DNA of 64,000 bases from assembly GCA_963277665.1 (NCBI GenBank), contig OY728165.1:1758230772-1758294771 (forward strand), written 5' to 3'. Under the pieces are notes generated by a model. That model was not told the origin of the DNA and did no database searches. It worked only from the letters and a program-made list of their open reading frames with translations. Position numbers and translations under genes: made by a program. This DNA comes from Viscum album. Taxonomy: Eukaryota; Streptophyta; Magnoliopsida; Santalales; Viscaceae. Shown here piece after piece: positions 60,295 through 64,000 of this stretch (within the stretch, counting starts at the first letter, position 1; every line of letters starts with the position of its first letter).

Positions 60295-60386
60295 TTACTG
60301 TCTTTGTGTGTCTGTTTTTGTTATGTATTAAGTATTCCGAAAAAAGTAATGTAATGTCCATGTACGTCATGCTTAGGGTCTCTAAA

Positions 60387-60391
60387 TTAAA
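60387..60391. other. N target-site duplication, right
   Basis: TTAAA, an exact match to 48633-48637. Confidence 0.85.
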
Positions 60392-60621
60392 TTATTTATT
60401 TATTTATATAATTCACATAACTAGTAAATCATTGATACACCACTGAAATAAAATAAATATTCAATAAAAACATATGAATTGTAGTCATTCCTCTTCATCT
60501 GTGGTAGTATCATAACATGGTTATTATCCAATATTATCATTTGGGGCACACTCTGATGATTTGGAAATTGATTCATTTAGTTCCCCAAATCCTTATAAAT
60601 GAATAATAGTACATTTGAAAC

Positions 60622-60999
60622 CTATTTCTTATTCTTGAAATCACATACATGGTTTCCTTTTTCTCCATACTTATAACAAACTCTCATTACCTTAAATAAT
60701 TTACCAATATGATTACTTCGATAGTTATCACATGTGGGAAAATACATCTTTTCTCTCTTCCATTTATACATCATTCTCTCTACTATCCTTTTCTTCTATG
60801 GGTTAGCTTCAATACGATATGACTCAAATAGTTATTTACTTATCTTATTAACATATGATAATATTTCTTCATATGTTGATAATATGTTGGAGACATTTTC
60901 TCTTCTAAATTTTGGCTTAATACTATGTAAGATGTGATCCTTCTTACTATTTGGATAATGCGTATTGCAGGAGTTCACATTCTTTCTTTTGGGAACCAT
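60622..60999 (-). pseudogene. gag: O mini-gag relic
   Basis: On the - strand it starts MVPKRKNVNS at 60999 and stays in one frame for about 125 codons with two stops, ending TAG at 60622. Near its end, TCDNYRSNHIGK and CYKYGEKGNHVC align with the two zinc knuckles of N, with several Cys replaced. About 90 codons separate start and first knuckle, as in N (78) and far fewer than in G1, so the capsid part is missing here too. Confidence 0.55.
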
Positions 61000-61291
61000 T
61001 TCTAAACAATTACATAAACTAGGTTAGTCTATGAAATTCAATGCATAATTCATAACTTGTAAAATACCTATCATAAATTGGAATGATTAGGAATACAATA
61101 TATAATCATAAAAAAATTATCTCATTGAGAAATTATTTACTTCTAAATTGATCATAATTTCTTGTAAAGAAAATTTGAATTACCCTAAGAATATCCCCCG
61201 GGAGTGTCATATCCAAGAGTGCAGCAAGTCTCATTTTCATTTACCAGGATACACTAGGTCAAGCCCGAAACTCCTTGTCGGAGATTTCACT

Positions 61292-61341
61292 CCTAGGTAC
61301 ATCTGTGATAGAGCCGCCTCTACCTGCTCTTATCTAGACAG
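61292..61341 (-). other. Conserved pre-gag leader block in O
   Basis: The - strand encodes EQVEAALSQMY in one frame. The nucleotide match to 44251-44300 is about 43 of 50, much higher than the flanks. Here the frame is broken by a nearby stop and a 1-base deletion. Confidence 0.6.
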
Positions 61342-61485
61342 GGTTGTATTCCTTGGAAAATACACAAAATCTCAACATTACCAATATTCTATAAAATTAT
61401 TTTATACTAATAATCAATGTCTATCTTAGGGTAATGTTCTCTAATCATAGTTTTTCTCAATATAGATTCCATGGATTGTATTAAA

Positions 61486-61502
61486 TTTCCGATGATGCTA
61501 AC
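61486..61502 (-). other. O primer-binding site, decayed
   Basis: The - strand reads GT then TAGCATCATCGG after the LTR end ATTACA, a mutated TGGTATCAGAGG. Confidence 0.5.
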
Positions 61503-62080
61503 TGTAATTCCCCGATCCTAAAATCCCAGAGCCGGTACATTATTAATATACATTTTCATGATTACAATGAATCGAGTCCCAAAAAATAGATCAGTTTAGT
61601 AGTCTTGGAAAATATATTACATAAATCAATGTTACATTACACACTAAAACATAAAAAAAACATAAATAATCCATTTAGGATGCCATTATTACCGTAGCTT
61701 AACCCTGCATATCAGACATAATAACCTTCTTGAAATCCTTGGAAAACAAAGCATAAGAAAGGGGTGAGATCATATGCTCTGTGAGGGTATATAAATTAAC
61801 AGAAATTGTAAACTTTTATGGAAAGATGTGTAATAAAACCAAAAACCTTTTAAACATAAACATCAACATAATATGGAGAAAATAAATCAAATGTTACCAT
61901 ATAAATATGCACATGGATATTCTACTAGTCAAATAATCACATGTAATAATTAATTTCATAATGAGGGAACGCCTAACGTCGGATATCATTACCACATAGT
62001 CAAGGCCTCATGCAAAGACAACAAATAAGATTTGATTCAAGGACTTATGCCAAGACACTATTTTGTCTCACGGGAACTAC

Positions 62081-62090
62081 CAATGCATTG
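62081..62090. promoter_or_regulatory. Palindrome in O 5' LTR
   Basis: CAATGCATTG, the counterpart of the CCAATGCATTGG element. Confidence 0.5.
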
Positions 62091-63064
62091 AAGGTCTATT
62101 GTGGGCCCCACCCATCACATACTAAGTATATTGTATTCCTCATATGAAAATGTTGAAACATAACTAAAACATCCATATTAAAACCTGTATACTAAATGTC
62201 AATACTTAAACCATAAACCATGAAGTGAATAAAAATTTCACACCCACAGTCAAACATATCATACCTCATTCGATAAAAAATAGAATATTTTATTATAATA
62301 AATCAACCTTAATCAAGAAGAATATCCATTAATGAATGCAGACATATTGAAAATGGTCAATAAAAAATTTTGAGAGAAATAACCCTTTTGTAAAATCATT
62401 TAAAAGTAACACATTTATAAAAGAATAAATTTAAAAGATACTTTTGAATCACATTTTCTCATACCACTCTGAAACTTTTTATATGAATTAAAATTTTAAA
62501 ACAATCATTTCCTTATAAATAAATCCTTAAAACCATTTTGAAAACATGCACATTAATGAGAAATATTTAGAAGAATAATTATTTTAAACAATTAAAATGA
62601 TGTTTTAGTTAAATATTACCGTAAAAGAATCACTTTGAAATTTCTATAATGTAACATGGAAATGGATAACATTTATGTCCCAGAAAATACTTACACATAA
62701 ACAATATCGGATAATCATGAGATTGGGGAATTAACCTTTACCTTGGATTTTCCTTTGGTCAATGGTAAGTTTATACTCCTATATAATGACCATAGTATGA
62801 TATTAAATTATTAAATAATAATATTCATATTTATTATATCATATATTTTTCAATTATTACTTTATACTACCCATTTAATAATTATTTCCTTGTTAAATTA
62901 ACATTTCGGGTAATAATATATTTCTCTGTTGTAATTTTTTAACTTGTTATTCTTGATCATATAATTTTTATCATGAATTAAATAATTCCAAAATATAAAA
63001 CATGATTTAAATATAATATATATTTAGAATATAAATATGTATAATTGATAGATATATAAAATAG

Positions 63065-63510
63065 AAAACACCTTTTATTGATATGGTAGGTCGTATGTAC
63101 GCATAAACGTTGTTTCTGTTTTCACATCGTATTGAATGAAAGTAAGTGAATAAGATAAATGTAAGTACATATATATATATATATACATATCCAGTAGAAT
63201 TATTATCTCATATATTAAATAATTATTAATAATATAAATTTTTATAATCACCATTGAATGGTGAACCTAGAAATGAATCTCATCGCATCGTAGAGACAGT
63301 AAGTCATACGTACACACGAGCGACGATATCATTTCATTAATGATTAAAAGGTGTGGAATTGGATGGTATATAAATTTTAAAAGTAAATTATAATATTATT
63401 TTTATTATTTATATTCATATTACTCATCATTATATCCATCCAAATAATATATTTTTGAATAACAAATTACATCACGCCGTGGATACGGTAAGCCGTACGT
63501 ATTCACTCTT
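63065..63510 (-). repeat. Three GTAC modules in O 5' LTR
   Basis: Units near 63085-63125, 63278-63335 and 63468-63520. Each keeps GTAYGTAC or CGTACGTA with a nearby GAGACNGTAAG or similar. Diverged, but in the same order and spacing as in the 3' LTR. Confidence 0.6.
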
Positions 63511-64000
63511 GGTGACATTATCATTCATAGGATGGATAAAATGATGAATATTATTGTACCATATTTATAATAACATCAATTTATGTAGAATGTACTAGAT
63601 TTATTATTTAGGTATGTAAATAACAAAGAGAGAGAATGTGGAAGAAGAAAAGAACATTGAAAGTGGTGGTGAAATTATTACCTCTTCTTCGGGAGTATCC
63701 ATTGGAGTTGATCAAAATGGATCCAAAGGATGGATTTCTAGTAAAAGGAAGGCCTATAGTATTAATTGATTATTGTTTTGGGGGTATTTGGGTAGGTTTT
63801 GGTCGACCCAAATGGCTTCGGAGGTGTGATTTTGAGATAAGGGGAAGTACCCGTTTATAAAAGAGTGAGGGTCACTTTTGGAAAATCCTGAAATATTATT
63901 TTATTATACAATAATATTCAAATTATAACGGCTCCAAATTGATTTATTTATAAGATAACGATGTTATGGGTTGAAATAATATCAACCAATCGGTTTTAGA

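Larger units (their letters stand above)
48638..60386 (+). mobile_element. N: pol-less giant-LTR, gag-bearing retrotransposon nested in O
   Basis: An 11.75-kb element with LTRs of 4,743 and 4,751 bp, a perfect TTAAA target duplication, a primer site (53383-53394) and a polypurine tract (55623-55635). Only 2,255 bp lie between the LTRs. They hold a short gag-like frame with zinc knuckles, possibly a protease trace and a SINE, but no RT, RNase H or integrase. LTR copies agree at roughly nine bases in ten by eye, so N is younger than O. This matches the TR-GAG type of non-autonomous element, which must use enzymes from elsewhere. Confidence 0.9.
55636..60386 (+). repeat. N 3' LTR
   Basis: It aligns with 48638-53380 along its length and carries the same landmarks: ACGCAACAC motifs (55690-55972), TATA (57998), donor (58176), GTAC modules (58330-58765), palindromes (59764-59801), hairpin and acceptor (about 60130-60176) and U5 box (60276-60294). 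Confidence 0.92.
32690..64000 (-). mobile_element. O: pol-less giant-LTR gypsy-type element, host of G1 and N
   Basis: The 3' LTR (32690-36849 plus 47098-47371) and the partial 5' LTR (61503 to window end) face the same way. The internal region is 47372-48637 plus 60392-61502, about 2.38 kb once N is removed. A polypurine tract adjoins the 3' LTR and a decayed initiator-Met primer site adjoins the 5' LTR, which fixes the - orientation. Inside are only a gag relic, the leader block and a SINE, with no RT or integrase. The 5-bp duplication at the left would be TATGT (32685-32689), with its partner outside the window. LTR copies differ by roughly a quarter of positions by eye. Confidence 0.75.
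61503..64000 (-). repeat. O 5' LTR, partial (continues beyond window)
   Basis: The 3' 2.5 kb of the LTR, homologous to 32690-35200. It contains a CAATGCATTG palindrome (62081-62090), the U5 box (61592-61612), three GTAC modules (63065-63510) and, on the - strand, a TATA-like CTTTTATAAACGGG near 63850-63863 that differs from the N promoter region. Confidence 0.75.

Overview
This is intergenic DNA from a nuclear plant genome. It is very AT-rich and densely packed with nested, decaying Ty3/gypsy LTR retrotransposons. I see no credible host gene, rRNA or tRNA gene. The evidence for a plant is: chromovirus-type gag-pol relics, initiator-Met-tRNA primer sites (TGGTATCAGAG variants), kilobase LTRs that start TGTAAC or similar, 5-bp target duplications, and a tRNA-derived SINE. 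The species cannot be named from this window.

Layout, left to right. 1-1695: the 3' part of an LTR (element 'E1', + strand). 1696-9580: decayed AT-rich DNA I cannot assign. 9581-19946: element 'E2' (+), a complete but ruined chromovirus with 2.5-kb LTRs. 19947-23608: unassigned DNA. 23609-32689: element 'E3' (+), an older gypsy relic whose 3' LTR is cut off after 684 bp. 32690 to beyond 64000: element 'O' (- strand), inserted into that 3' LTR. O itself carries two later insertions. 'G1' (36850-47092, -, target duplication GGTTC) lies inside its 3' LTR. 'N' (48638-60386, +, target duplication TTAAA) lies inside its short internal region. A SINE sits inside both O and N.

G1 and E2 look like the autonomous partners. 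They are about 10.3 kb with 2.5-2.65 kb LTRs, and gag, protease, RT, RNase H, integrase and a chromodomain-like tail can be read in order. All are broken by stops and frameshifts. The gene order and tail suggest the Tekay/Del group of chromoviruses.

O and N form a second, related type. They have giant 4.4-4.75 kb LTRs around an internal region of only about 2.3 kb with no RT, RNase H or integrase. Both keep a shortened gag in which the normal start region runs almost directly into zinc knuckles, with no capsid segment. Both carry the same SINE at the same internal position and orientation. This fits a pol-less, gag-carrying (TR-GAG-like) family that must borrow enzymes from elements such as G1/E2.

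Several non-coding blocks recur across these families in fixed order: a TATA box, a splice-donor-like GTAAG/GTAAT, a CCAATGCATTGG palindrome, a small hairpin before a C-rich AG, a CAAAGACACTAAAC box 80-100 nt before the primer site, and (G1, E2, O) a 50-nt block between primer site and gag. G1 and E2 also share a small open reading frame near the start of the LTR. These shared parts are the most interesting content of the window. Identities quoted are by-eye estimates, not computed alignments.
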